DNA of 52,512 nt from CAYLMM01 sp964646035 (GTDB lineage Bacteria > Krumholzibacteriota > Krumholzibacteriia > LZORAL124-64-63). Position 1 is the first letter of the stretch; each line of letters begins with the position of its first letter. The stretch spans positions 1 through 52,512 of the forward strand of contig CAZYDJ010000005.1 of NCBI GenBank assembly GCA_964646035.1, read 5' to 3'. Below are positions 1-8,691 of this stretch, one piece after another. The position numbers and the translations under genes are program-made. The notes under the pieces were generated by a model. It was given only the letters and a program-made list of their open reading frames with translations. It ran no database searches and had not been told where the DNA came from.

Positions 1-423
1 GCCGGATCCACCGGCGGCGGCATCAAGATGATGCGCATCCTGCTGCTGCTGAAGCACGCGTTGGTGGAGATGCGGAAGATGCAGCATCCGCGGGCCGTCT
101 ACACCGTGTGGTTCAACGAACGTCCGGTGCCGCCGAACCTGATGACCAACGTGCTCGGTTTCTTCATGCTGTTCATGCTGGTTTTCGTCGTCGGAACCCT
201 GGTGTTGACGCTGACCGGACGCGATATTGTGACCGCGGTCGGAGCCACCGCGGCGACGCTGGGCAATATCGGCCCCGGCCTCGGCAAGGTCGGACCGGCC
301 TGCAACTTCGCCTTCATGGTCCCGCTCGAGAAGTGGGTCCTGGTCTGGCTGATGCTGATCGGCCGGCTGGAAATCTATACGGTTCTGGTGCTGTTGATGC
401 CGGGAACCTGGCGCAAGATCTGA
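1..423 (+). CDS. trkH: TrkH-type potassium uptake protein, C-terminal part
   Basis: The frame is open from the first base, so the 5' end is outside the window. The visible 140 residues begin with a selectivity-filter-like segment (STGGGIK at about residues 3-9), followed by a cytoplasmic linker and two hydrophobic segments. STxGGGIK followed by a basic stretch and a final membrane pair is typical of the last repeat of TrkH/KtrB potassium channels. The protein would move K+ across the inner membrane with a TrkA/KtrA-type regulator, which is not visible here. It is the first gene of a tightly packed plus-strand run that continues with nadE. The family is clear; TrkH versus KtrB cannot be settled from this fragment. 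Confidence 0.85.
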   Translation, partial: AGSTGGGIKMMRILLLLKHALVEMRKMQHPRAVYTVWFNERPVPPNLMTNVLGFFMLFMLVFVVGTLVLTLTGRDIVTAVGATAATLGNIGPGLGKVGPACNFAFMVPLEKWVLVWLMLIGRLEIYTVLVLLMPGTWRKI

Positions 424-465
424 CCCGCCGCGCGAACGGCGTAGCTGGAGAAGGGAACCGGATTC

Positions 466-1278
466 ATGTCTGGCTCGGCAAAACCCCGTTGGGCGATCGA
501 TCCGGCCACGGCGGTCGCGGTCGCCGTTGATTTCATTTCCTCTACGGTGAAGAATGCGGATGCCGGCGGCGTGGTTATCGGCCTGTCCGGCGGCATCGAT
601 TCCGCCGTCTCGGCGGCTCTGGCCGCGGCCGCCCTGGGCGCCGGCAGGGTCCGGGGCGTCTACATGCCCCATCGCCGGAGCAACCCGTCATCCCTCGCCG
701 ACGCCAGGGAAGTCGCCGCCAATATCGGAGTCGAGGCGGAACTGCGCGACATCTCCGCGATGGCGGATTCCTTCATCGACGAATTGGACGCCGGCGCCGG
801 CATCCGGGCCGGCAACATCATGGCCCGCTGCCGGATGGTCACGCTCTACGACATCTCGGCGCGCGACGGATCCCTGGTGCTGGGCACCGGGAACCGCACC
901 GAGGATCTGCTCGGCTATACCACGATGCACGGCGACAACGCCTGCGCCCTGAACCCCCTGGGGCTGCTCTACAAGACCGAGGTCCGGTTGATCGCCGCCC
1001 ACATGGGATTGCCCGCGGTCGTGCTGGAGAAGGCGCCCAGCGCCGATCTCTGGGAAGGACAGTCCGATGAGGACGAGCTGGGCTTCACCTATGCCGAGGC
1101 CGACGAGTTGCTGCACCAGATGATCGACGAGGGCGTCGATGAAAGCGGCCTGGTCGGGATGGGATTCGCTGCGGATCTGATCGTGAGGATTCGCACCCGG
1201 GTCGCCGCCATGGCCTTCAAGCGGAATCTTCCCCCGGTCGCCGCCTTCCCCGGTCGTCCTTCGCCCGACGGGAGATGA
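466..1278 (+). CDS. nadE: NH3-dependent NAD+ synthase
   Basis: This is a 270-residue stand-alone synthetase domain that amidates deamido-NAD+ to NAD+ using ATP and ammonia, the last step of NAD synthesis. The N-type ATP pyrophosphatase loop SGGIDS is at residues 41-46. The downstream segment GTGNRTEDLLGY followed by HGD is the conserved substrate and ATP contact region of the family. There is no N-terminal nitrilase/glutaminase domain, so ammonia rather than glutamine is the expected donor. The ATG is preceded by an AGAAGGGA ribosome-binding site. The stop overlaps the next start (ATGA), which indicates translational coupling with rsmI. The gene ends in TGA, showing that UGA is a normal stop in this genome. 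Confidence 0.93.
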   Translation: MSGSAKPRWAIDPATAVAVAVDFISSTVKNADAGGVVIGLSGGIDSAVSAALAAAALGAGRVRGVYMPHRRSNPSSLADAREVAANIGVEAELRDISAMADSFIDELDAGAGIRAGNIMARCRMVTLYDISARDGSLVLGTGNRTEDLLGYTTMHGDNACALNPLGLLYKTEVRLIAAHMGLPAVVLEKAPSADLWEGQSDEDELGFTYAEADELLHQMIDEGVDESGLVGMGFAADLIVRIRTRVAAMAFKRNLPPVAAFPGRPSPDGR

Positions 1279-1997
1279 AGATGGCCATGCTGGAGTTGCC
1301 GGACGTGGATTTCCCCCGGGGAAAATGCCTTTTCGTGGCGACCCCGATCGGCAACCTGGACGATATGCCCCTGCGCGGATTGGCCTGTCTGGCCAACGCC
1401 GACGTCGTCTATGCCGAGGACACCCGGCGCACGCGCCGGTTGATGCAGCGATACGACCTGCGGGCCAGGATGGAGAGTTATCACGAGCACAACAAGGAAG
1501 CGGCGGTGCCCCGCATCCTGGATCGTCTGCGGGCCGGAGAGAGGGTGGCCGTGGTCAGCGACGCCGGGATGCCGGCGATCTCCGACCCCGGCTACGCCCT
1601 GGTGCGCGAGCTGAGGGCCGCCGGCCTGGAATGGTCTGTCGTCCCGGGGCCTTCGAGCGTGTTGAGCGGCCTGGTGCTGTCTGGATTTCCCACCGACCGG
1701 TTCCTCTTCGCCGGCTATCCGCCGCGCAAGCCCGGCCGTTTGCGGAATTTCCTGAGCGATCTGCTCGAGGAGCGGGGAACGGTGATCATGCTGGAATCCT
1801 GCCACCGGATCCTCAAGACGATCGCGGCTATTGAAGAACTGGCTCCCGAGCGCGAGCTTTGCGTGGCGCGGGAGATCACCAAGATCCACGAGGAGACCCT
1901 CTGGGGAAAAGCCGCGGAGCTGGCCGGACTGATGACCGGGCCGCGTCTCAAGGGGGAGTTGGTCCTGCTGATGCGGGGCCGTACGGAAGCTGATTGA
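1275..1997 (+). CDS. rsmI: 16S rRNA (cytidine1402-2'-O)-methyltransferase
   Basis: A 240-residue tetrapyrrole-methylase-fold enzyme that 2'-O-methylates C1402 in the 16S rRNA decoding centre using S-adenosylmethionine. Diagnostic segments are ATPIGNLDD at residues 22-30, a YAEDTRRTRRL segment, SDAGMPAISDPG, and VPGPSSVLSGLVLSG, in the order seen in RsmI. Length is at the short end for the family, so the small C-terminal extension of some homologues is missing or short. It starts on an ATG overlapping the nadE stop. Family assignment is firm. Confidence 0.93.
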   Translation: MKMAMLELPDVDFPRGKCLFVATPIGNLDDMPLRGLACLANADVVYAEDTRRTRRLMQRYDLRARMESYHEHNKEAAVPRILDRLRAGERVAVVSDAGMPAISDPGYALVRELRAAGLEWSVVPGPSSVLSGLVLSGFPTDRFLFAGYPPRKPGRLRNFLSDLLEERGTVIMLESCHRILKTIAAIEELAPERELCVAREITKIHEETLWGKAAELAGLMTGPRLKGELVLLMRGRTEAD

Positions 1998-2052
1998 AAC
2001 CGATTATCCCGGCGGTCGCCGATCGCCGGCAGAGGGAAGGGATGGCGCAAGG

Positions 2053-2676
2053 ATGGACAGGAAGAAGATCAAGGAGACGGCCCGGGCAAAGGTCCGGCCG
2101 CTGGTTCTGGCCCTGGACAGGCTGGGCCTGACTCCGACCAGCGTTTCGGTAATCGGCCTGCTGGTGACCTTCGTGGCTGCGTGGATCATCGCCCAGGGAG
2201 GACTGTTCCTCGGTGCGTTGGTGTTGCTCGTCGGGTCGCTTTTCGACATGCTCGACGGGGATTTGGCCCGGCTGCAGGGCAGAGTCAGCCGCCAGGGAGC
2301 CTTTATCGACTCGAACTTCGACCGCCTGGCCGAGTCGGCCCTTTTCATCGGCTTGGCCTGGTTCTACATGACCGCCCTGGCCGCTCCCCATCGCGCGACT
2401 GTCCTGCTGGTGATGGTGGCTCTGGCCGGGTCGCTCACGACCAGCTACGCCCGCGCCCGCGCCGAAGGCCTGGGCTCCACCTGCCTGGGGGGCTGGATGC
2501 AGCGACCCGAGAGGATGGTCCTGGTGGTTCTCGGGATGCTGCTCGGCTGGCGCATCCTCGAACTCGTGGTGATAGTGCTCGCGGTGGCCACGGTGATCAC
2601 TACGGTGCAGCGCATCGTTTCCACCTCCCGCCTTCTCGCCGAGGAGGACGCGGCCGCCGGAGAGGGGACATCGTGA
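2053..2676 (+). CDS. CDP-alcohol phosphatidyltransferase family protein
   Basis: A 207-residue inner-membrane enzyme that transfers a phosphatidyl group from CDP-diacylglycerol to a small alcohol. The full family signature is present: D65, D68-G69, A72-R73, G82, D86 and D90, matching D-x2-D-G-x2-A-R-x8-G-x3-D-x3-D. About five to six hydrophobic segments surround it. The substrate (glycerol phosphate, inositol phosphate or serine) cannot be read from the sequence, so no symbol is given. It lies between rsmI and tmk, with the tmk start overlapping its stop. Confidence 0.88.
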   Translation: MDRKKIKETARAKVRPLVLALDRLGLTPTSVSVIGLLVTFVAAWIIAQGGLFLGALVLLVGSLFDMLDGDLARLQGRVSRQGAFIDSNFDRLAESALFIGLAWFYMTALAAPHRATVLLVMVALAGSLTTSYARARAEGLGSTCLGGWMQRPERMVLVVLGMLLGWRILELVVIVLAVATVITTVQRIVSTSRLLAEEDAAAGEGTS

Positions 2677-3347
2677 ATTCAGGTCCGGTGCATCCGGAAC
2701 TTCCCCATGGTCTGCCGGGGCTTCTGATCACCTTCGAGGGGCCGGAGGGCAGCGGTAAATCAACTCTTATCAAGGGTTTGTCCGCCCGGTTGGCTGCTGT
2801 CGGAGTGGAACCCGTGCTGCTGCGCGAGCCGGGAGGCAGCGCCGTCGGCGAGAAGATCCGCGACATCCTGCTGGACCCGGAATTGCCGGAACTGCATCCG
2901 GTTACCGAATTGCTGCTGATGGTGGCCAGCCGGGCCCAACTGGCCCGGCAAAAACTGCGGCCGGCTCTCGAGCAGGGAAAGCTCGTGATCTGCGATCGTT
3001 ATAGCGATGCTTCGGTGGCGTACCAGGGCGGCGGGCGCGGATTGCCCTACGAAACCGTCCACGCCCTGAACGATCTGGCCATCGACGGCCTGGTGCCCGA
3101 CCTCACCCTGCTCTGTCTGCTGCCGCCGGAGGCCGGCAGGGCCCGGCTGGGCGACCGTGATCCCGACCGCCTGGAAAAGGAATCGGCCGATTTCCACTCC
3201 CGCGTCTACGATTCGTATCGGGCCATGTCCGAGCGCGGAACATCCCGGTTCGTGACCCTGGACGCCTCGTCGCCACCGGAGGAGATTCTCGAAGCAGCCT
3301 GGAAAAGTATCATCGGATTGGAACACGGATTGCTGAATACCCTATAA
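2673..3347 (+). CDS. tmk: Thymidylate kinase
   Basis: Phosphorylates dTMP to dTDP with ATP for DNA synthesis. The Walker A loop GPEGSGKS is at residues 23-30, the REPGG substrate loop at 51-55, the DRY segment at 108-110 and YQGG at 117-120; all are hallmarks of bacterial thymidylate kinase. I chose the GTG at 2673 because it overlaps the preceding stop (GTGA), has a GGAGAGG ribosome-binding site and puts the P-loop at the usual distance from the N terminus. A longer open frame upstream lies inside the previous gene and is not coding. The protein is 224 residues, typical for the family. Confidence 0.93.
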   Translation: MNSGPVHPELPHGLPGLLITFEGPEGSGKSTLIKGLSARLAAVGVEPVLLREPGGSAVGEKIRDILLDPELPELHPVTELLLMVASRAQLARQKLRPALEQGKLVICDRYSDASVAYQGGGRGLPYETVHALNDLAIDGLVPDLTLLCLLPPEAGRARLGDRDPDRLEKESADFHSRVYDSYRAMSERGTSRFVTLDASSPPEEILEAAWKSIIGLEHGLLNTL

Positions 3348-3348
3348 T
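3318..3348 (+). promoter_or_regulatory. Possible promoter for the S41 peptidase gene
   Basis: TTGGAA (3318-3323) and a perfect TATAAT (3343-3348) are separated by 19 bases at the end of tmk. The spacing is longer than the usual 17, so this is tentative; the perfect -10 box in a GC-rich stretch is the main support. Confidence 0.35.
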
Positions 3349-3405
3349 TGGATATCCCTGTCTTCGGAGCCTCTCAACCGAAATCGCAGCCAGAAAGTTG
3401 ATGAA

Positions 3406-5118
3406 ATGAGAATTCCGGCAGCCGCCCGCCGTTTCCTGACAACCTCCCTGATCCTGATCATCGCGGCAGCTTTCCTGTCCGTGGTCGTGGATACTTCGGC
3501 CTCGGCTGCCGAGCGGGACAAGGTCGCCAAGCGCCAGAGCCTGATCAACAGCCTCAAGGTGCTCGGCAGCGTCTACGAGCGCATCTTCTACAGCTATGTC
3601 GACGATGTGGAGGCCCAGGATCTGCTCGACGCCGGAATCCAGGGCATGCTCGAACATCTCGACGAGCATTCCCAGTACCTGACGCCGAAGTACTACGAGG
3701 ATCTGATGATGTCCACCGAGGGCGAGTTCGGCGGCCTGGGAATCACGATCAACATCCGTGACCACTTCCCGACCGTCGTATCGCCGATCGAGGGCACGCC
3801 CGCCTTCTTCATGGGCATCCAGGGCGGCGACCAGATCGTGGAGATCGAGGGTGAGTCGACCTACGACTTCTCGAGCGACGCGGCCGTCAAACTGCTGCGC
3901 GGCGATCCGGGCACCGACGTCACCATCACCATCGCCCGCGAAGGTTTTCCCGAGCCTTTCCCGCTGACCATCACCCGCGATGTGATCAAGGTCGACAGCG
4001 TTCCCTACGCGTTCATGATCGACGACATCGGCTATGTCCGGGTCCAGACTTTCGCGCGCACGACCAAGCAGGAACTGATCGAAAACATCACCGAGCTGAA
4101 AAACCAGGGGATGAAGGGTCTCATTCTCGATCTGCGCTGGAATCCGGGCGGCTTGCTGGACGCGGCCTACGGTGTCAGCGAGCTGTTCCTCGACCAGGGC
4201 CAGCTGATCGTCTATACGAAGGGCCGTCTCGATTCGCAGAACAGGTCCTATCGGGCCGAAAACGGCGGTCGCGTAGTCACTGACGTTCCCATCGTGGTGA
4301 TGGTGAACGGTTCGTCGGCGTCGGCCAGCGAGATCGTGGCCGCGGCGATGCAGGACCATGACCATGCCCTGGTCGTGGGCAAGACTTCCTACGGCAAGGG
4401 TTCGGTGCAGACCGTCTACCGCCTCAGCGAGGACTCGGCCCTGAAGCTGACCACCGCCAAGTACTACACTCCCTCGGGCCGCTCCATCCACAAGGACCGG
4501 CATCTGGATGACAGCGACATGGATCTGACCATGGATTCGCCGCACGATGACGCCGCGGCGGCCGCGGCGGCAGCGGAAACCGATAACCAGCCCCGGCACG
4601 AGAAGGAACAGTTCCGCACCGACATGGGCCGGGTGGTATTCGGCGGCGGCGGAGTGACCCCGGACATCGAGATCGACCAGCCCTACCTGAGCGACTTCGA
4701 GGTCGCCCTCGAACGTGACGGGGCCCTGTTCAGCTTCGCCTCCAAGTGGGCGTCGCGCAACGCCGTCGACGAGGCCTTCAACGCCGATGACGCGGTGACC
4801 GATTCCTTCGGTGAGTTCCTGGCCGGGCGCGAGAAGATCGACGACTACCTCGGCGTCTACGAACTGGCCCTGTCCGACTCGCTGCTCGACGCCAACGCAG
4901 AGTACATCCGCTGGGGAATCCGGCGCGAGGTCATGCGGCGCGAGTTCGGACCCCTGGCCGCATACAAGGTGGCTATCGAGAAGGATCAACAGCTCGACGA
5001 TACGATCGAGCTCTTCGAGAAGGCTCCCACGCTGCCGGAACTGCTGGTCCTGGCCGACGAATGGAACGCGGAGCAGATCGGCAAGGCGGATGTCGCCGAG
5101 GTCGTGGGTGCGGAATAG
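3406..5118 (+). CDS. S41 family C-terminal processing peptidase (CtpA-like)
   Basis: A 570-residue exported serine protease of the tail-specific protease family, expected in the periplasm. The N-terminal hydrophobic segment (about residues 10-30) is a signal peptide or anchor. A PDZ domain follows (GGLGITI start, through about residue 200). The catalytic segment NGSSASASEI places the serine near residue 304, and the YGKGSVQ segment places the general-base lysine near 331, the Ser/Lys dyad of the family. The C-terminal 200 residues are a helical extension. A short acidic and alanine-rich insert lies near residue 385. No strong ribosome-binding site precedes the ATG, so the start is slightly uncertain. 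Confidence 0.9.
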   Translation: MRIPAAARRFLTTSLILIIAAAFLSVVVDTSASAAERDKVAKRQSLINSLKVLGSVYERIFYSYVDDVEAQDLLDAGIQGMLEHLDEHSQYLTPKYYEDLMMSTEGEFGGLGITINIRDHFPTVVSPIEGTPAFFMGIQGGDQIVEIEGESTYDFSSDAAVKLLRGDPGTDVTITIAREGFPEPFPLTITRDVIKVDSVPYAFMIDDIGYVRVQTFARTTKQELIENITELKNQGMKGLILDLRWNPGGLLDAAYGVSELFLDQGQLIVYTKGRLDSQNRSYRAENGGRVVTDVPIVVMVNGSSASASEIVAAAMQDHDHALVVGKTSYGKGSVQTVYRLSEDSALKLTTAKYYTPSGRSIHKDRHLDDSDMDLTMDSPHDDAAAAAAAAETDNQPRHEKEQFRTDMGRVVFGGGGVTPDIEIDQPYLSDFEVALERDGALFSFASKWASRNAVDEAFNADDAVTDSFGEFLAGREKIDDYLGVYELALSDSLLDANAEYIRWGIRREVMRREFGPLAAYKVAIEKDQQLDDTIELFEKAPTLPELLVLADEWNAEQIGKADVAEVVGAE

Positions 5119-5145
5119 CTCCCGTTACGACTGAACGGAAACATG

Positions 5146-5177
5146 AAAGGGGCGGCGCCGAAGCGTCGCCCCTTTTT
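5146..5177. terminator. Bidirectional rho-independent terminator
   Basis: A 10-bp stem (5149-5158 with 5163-5172, one G-U pair) with loop CGAA is flanked by AAA and a run of five T. It sits between the convergent S41 peptidase and PLP-enzyme genes and can serve both strands. Confidence 0.85.
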
Positions 5178-5200
5178 CATATCCCGCCGCACGCGGCGGA

Positions 5201-6403
5201 TCAGATCCGGGCCAGCGCCTGACGCAGATCCTCGGTGATGTCCTGGACGTTCTCCAGGCCGACCGACAGGCGGATCATGGCCGGGTCGATGCCCACTCTC
5301 ACCAGATCGGTATCCGAGTAGGTGGAATGGGTCATGCTGCCGGGATGCTCGATCAGGGTGTCGACGTCGCCGAGGCTGACCGCCAGGGTGCAGAGCTCGC
5401 AACTGTCGAGCACCACCTTGCCGGCGTCGCGGCCGCCTTCGCCCAGGAAGCTGATCATTCCGCCGAAGCCCCGCTGCTGGCGGGAAGCCAGATCGTGCTG
5501 GGGATGGGTCGAGAGGCCCGGGTAGATGACTTCCTTGACCTTGGGGTGGTAGCTGAGGAACTGCGCTATCTCCATCGCGCTTTCCATGTGCCGGTCCATG
5601 CGCACGGTCAGGGTCTTGAGCCCGCGCAGCAACAGCCAGGCGTTGAAGGGCGAGATGCAGCCGCCGATATCGCGCAGCGTCTCCATGCGGGCCTGCATGA
5701 TCCAGTCCTGATCGCCGACCAGGACGCCGGCCACCGTGTCGCCGTGACCGCCGATGTACTTTGTCGCGCTGTGCAGCACGATGTCGGCGCCCAGTTCCAG
5801 CGGATTCTGCAGGTAGGGCGTGCAGAAGGTGTTGTCCACCAGCAAGGGGATGCCGTGCCGGCGGGCGATTTCCGCCACTGCGGCGATGTCGGTCAGCACC
5901 AGCGTCGGGTTGGCCGGAGTCTCGACGTAGATCAGCCGGGTCTTCTTGGTGATCGCCGCGGCTATGTTGCGCGGATCGCGGGCGTCCACCTCGGTGACCG
6001 AGATGTCCAGCCGCGGCAGTGTCTGGGTGAAGAGCTGGTGGGTGCCGCCGTAAAGGGTATCCCCGGCGACTATGTGTTCCCCCGCCCGGCAGCAGGTCAG
6101 CACCGCGGTGGTGGCGGCGGCCATGCCGCTGGCCAGCGCCAGCGCCGCGCCGCCCTTTTCCAGATAGGCCATTTCGGTTTCGAGCGCGGCCTGGGTCGGG
6201 TTGCCGAGACGCGTGTAGACATATCCCGGATCCTCGCCCGCGAAGATGGCGGCGCCGTGGTCCGCGCTCTCGAAGGCGAAGGTCGAGCTCTGGAATATCG
6301 GCGTCGACACGGCGCGGATGGGCCGGCCGTCGTCGTGCTTGTCGGTGTGCTTCTTGCCGTGGACGCAGAGGGTGCTGAATCCCCAATTACGATCGTTGGC
6401 CAT
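5201..6403 (-). CDS. PLP-dependent trans-sulfuration enzyme (cystathionine/methionine gamma-lyase or O-acetylhomoserine sulfhydrylase type)
   Basis: A 400-residue member of the Cys/Met metabolism PLP enzyme family. The PLP lysine is K215 in SATKYIGGHGD; D190 in the preceding LLVDNTF segment contacts the ring nitrogen. The TLYGG segment has glycine at residue 120, where classical methionine gamma-lyases carry a characteristic cysteine, so a methionine-lyase call is not secure. It lies 15 bases downstream of metK on the same strand with its own GGAG ribosome-binding site. The pairing suggests methionine, homocysteine or SAM turnover. Family is firm; exact reaction is not. Confidence 0.88.
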   Translation of the reverse strand: MANDRNWGFSTLCVHGKKHTDKHDDGRPIRAVSTPIFQSSTFAFESADHGAAIFAGEDPGYVYTRLGNPTQAALETEMAYLEKGGAALALASGMAAATTAVLTCCRAGEHIVAGDTLYGGTHQLFTQTLPRLDISVTEVDARDPRNIAAAITKKTRLIYVETPANPTLVLTDIAAVAEIARRHGIPLLVDNTFCTPYLQNPLELGADIVLHSATKYIGGHGDTVAGVLVGDQDWIMQARMETLRDIGGCISPFNAWLLLRGLKTLTVRMDRHMESAMEIAQFLSYHPKVKEVIYPGLSTHPQHDLASRQQRGFGGMISFLGEGGRDAGKVVLDSCELCTLAVSLGDVDTLIEHPGSMTHSTYSDTDLVRVGIDPAMIRLSVGLENVQDITEDLRQALARI

Positions 6404-6418
6404 TTCGTCACTCCTGTC

Positions 6419-7606
6419 CTAGCGGCGGCTGGTCGCCTTTTTCGGTTTCAGGGGCTTGATCTGCTCGAGCAGGGTGAGGCTCTCCCAGGGGAAATTCTTA
6501 CCCGTGCGTCCGAAGCTGCCGCCAGCCGCGGTAGCCGAGTAGAGAGGACGTCTGAGGTCGAGGGTCTCGATGATCCCGGCCAGGCTGAGATCGAAATTCT
6601 CGGCGACGATACGGCTCAACTCGGCGTCGGGCAGGAGGCCCGTGCCGCGTGAATCGACCTGGATGTACAGAGGGTCCGGTCGCCCGATCAGATAGGCGGT
6701 CTCGACCATGCAATTTTTCGCCAGACCGGCCGCGACGAGGTGTTTGGCCGCCCAGCGGGCGCCGAAACAACCGGTGCGGTCGGGCTGGGTCGGATCCTTG
6801 CCGGCGAATGCGCTGCCGCCGTGGGGGCAGGCGGTGCCGTAGCAGTCGACTCCGGTCTTGCGGCCGGTGACGCCGGAATCACCCCGGGGACCGCCCTCGA
6901 GGAAGGCGCCGATGGGGTTGATGACGATCTCGGTCTGCTTGTCCAGCAGACCGGTCGGCCCGAGCACCGGCTTGACGACGAGCCGTTTCAGGTCGCGGCG
7001 TATCGTGCTGATGTCGGCCGAGTCGTGGTGGTGGGCGGCGAGAACGACATGGGACAATCGCTGGGGACGGCCGCCGGCGCCGTAGACGACCGAGACGTGG
7101 CTCTTCCCGTCGGGGTAGAGATAGGGGAGCTTGCCGCCGCGCTGGACCTTGGTCAGGCGGTCGGTGAGCCGGTTGGCGAGAAACTGGGGGACCGGCATCA
7201 GGCCGACATCGACCGGCAGCCGCGATCCTTCGTCGGTGGCGTAGCCGATGGTCACTCCGGTGTCGCCGGCGCCCTTGCGGTCGATGCCGGCTGACACGTT
7301 CGCGGACTGCTCCTCGAGCAGCACGATAACCGCGCAGCTCTGGTAGTCGAAGCCCAGGGCCGGATCGTCGTAGCCGACGTTCCTGATGGTCTCGCGCACG
7401 ACACGGGTGATGTCGATGTAGCACTTGGTGGTGATCTGGCCGGCGACCACGACCATGCCGGTCGTCGCCATCACCTCGCAGGAGGCGCGCGCGAAACGGT
7501 CCTCGGCAATGATGGCGTCCAGCACCGAGTCTGCGATCAGATCGCAGAGCTTATCGGCGTGGCCGGCTGTAACTGATTCAGCCGAACAGATCCTGTTCTT
7601 GGTCAT
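6419..7606 (-). CDS. metK: S-adenosylmethionine synthetase
   Basis: A 395-residue enzyme that makes SAM from methionine and ATP. Conserved blocks are visible: ESVTAGHADK near the N terminus, GAGDTGVTIGYATDE, a GGPRGDSGVTGRK block, and HGGSAFAGKDPT near residue 245. Two features are unusual: GHADK replaces the near-universal GHPDK, and about seven extra residues follow the GYATDE block before LMPVP. I chose the ATG at 7606 because AGGAGG precedes it at good spacing; a longer upstream frame has no such site. It heads a two-gene minus-strand operon with the PLP enzyme and diverges from the ABC cluster. No SAM riboswitch is recognisable upstream. Confidence 0.92.
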   Translation of the reverse strand: MTKNRICSAESVTAGHADKLCDLIADSVLDAIIAEDRFARASCEVMATTGMVVVAGQITTKCYIDITRVVRETIRNVGYDDPALGFDYQSCAVIVLLEEQSANVSAGIDRKGAGDTGVTIGYATDEGSRLPVDVGLMPVPQFLANRLTDRLTKVQRGGKLPYLYPDGKSHVSVVYGAGGRPQRLSHVVLAAHHHDSADISTIRRDLKRLVVKPVLGPTGLLDKQTEIVINPIGAFLEGGPRGDSGVTGRKTGVDCYGTACPHGGSAFAGKDPTQPDRTGCFGARWAAKHLVAAGLAKNCMVETAYLIGRPDPLYIQVDSRGTGLLPDAELSRIVAENFDLSLAGIIETLDLRRPLYSATAAGGSFGRTGKNFPWESLTLLEQIKPLKPKKATSRR

Positions 7607-7738
7607 GGGGCCTCCTCGCCGATCTCTGAGGCGGCGGAAAAAACTTGCAATTGAGCAGTGGCCTGAAACAATCAACGTATGCGGGCGTAAACTCGCGGGT
7701 GTCTTCTTCACATTGATAACCTATTGCCAGGATTCATA

Positions 7739-8689
7739 ATGGACAGTTCGCTCAACAATGTCAACAGCGACCGGACCGCCATCGTCGCCAAGGGGCTGAG
7801 CTCCGGGTACGGCTCCCAGATCGTTCTGCGCGACATCGATTTCAGCCTCGATCGACGGGCGGTGGGCCTGCTCGGTCCCAACGGTTCCGGCAAGACCACC
7901 CTGCTGCGGGTCCTGTTGGGACATCTGCCCGCGGTCGCGGGTTCGGTTTCGGTGAACGGCGTCGACATGTCCATCGATCCGCGGGCCGCCCGCCGGCATA
8001 TCGGCTGGATGCCGGAGCGGGGAGGGATCCTGTCCGGGATGAGCGGCGTCGCCATGGTGGCCTACCTCGGCGAATTGGGCGGGATGCCGGCGACCGACGC
8101 CCTGCAGCGCGCCCACGAGACCTTGAACTACGTCGGTCTCGCCGACGAAAGATATCGCCGGGCCGAGACCTACAGCCAAGGCATGCGGCAGCGTCTGAAA
8201 CTGGCCCAGGCCCTGGTCCACGATCCGAGCTGGCTCTTCCTCGACGAGCCCACCAGCGGCCTCGATCCCAAGGGTCGTCTTTCGCTGCTGGACCTGGTGT
8301 TGGATCTGGCCGGTCACAAGGGTTTCGGCGTCCTGCTTTCCACCCACCTGCTGGCTGATGTGAAGCATGTCTGCAGCGAGATCCTGGTCCTGCGCGACGG
8401 CCGGCTGCTCGACCATGCGGCCGTGGGCAAGAACGAAGGCGAGGCTCCGGAGGAATTCCTGGTCGAAGGCTTTGGCGACAACGATGCCTTCAAGGCCGGG
8501 CTCGAGGCTTCCGGCGCGGTGCTGGGCCGCGACGGCCGCTTCATGCGGGTCACCTTGCCCCGGGGCGAGGGGGGCCGCGCCATCCTCGCAGCCGCTTTCA
8601 ATTCCGGTTTCGCCTTGCGCCGCATGCAGAAGCGGCAGGAAACCCTCGAGGATCTGTTCTTCAAGCTGGTCGGCGACGATCTGGAGTAG
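7739..8689 (+). CDS. ABC transporter ATP-binding protein
   Basis: A 316-residue nucleotide-binding subunit. Walker A is GPNGSGKTT, the signature is YSQGMRQRLKLAQAL, and Walker B is LFLDEPTSGLDP, all intact. About 80 residues follow the ATPase core, as in ATPases paired with ABC-2 type permeases. The ATG at 7739 has AGGA upstream at suitable spacing; a TTG 15 bases earlier is less likely. It overlaps functionally with the permease that begins two bases after its stop. The substrate cannot be inferred. Confidence 0.9.
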   Translation: MDSSLNNVNSDRTAIVAKGLSSGYGSQIVLRDIDFSLDRRAVGLLGPNGSGKTTLLRVLLGHLPAVAGSVSVNGVDMSIDPRAARRHIGWMPERGGILSGMSGVAMVAYLGELGGMPATDALQRAHETLNYVGLADERYRRAETYSQGMRQRLKLAQALVHDPSWLFLDEPTSGLDPKGRLSLLDLVLDLAGHKGFGVLLSTHLLADVKHVCSEILVLRDGRLLDHAAVGKNEGEAPEEFLVEGFGDNDAFKAGLEASGAVLGRDGRFMRVTLPRGEGGRAILAAAFNSGFALRRMQKRQETLEDLFFKLVGDDLE

Positions 8690-8691
8690 AG

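Noticed and set aside
3310..4989. Long open frame on the minus strand opposite the S41 peptidase
   Set aside because: Antisense shadow; the plus-strand frame has PDZ and catalytic motifs.
7607..7738. SAM riboswitch upstream of metK
   Set aside because: The 132-base gap has no recognisable SAM-I, SAM-II or SAH core; only weak promoter-like boxes are seen.
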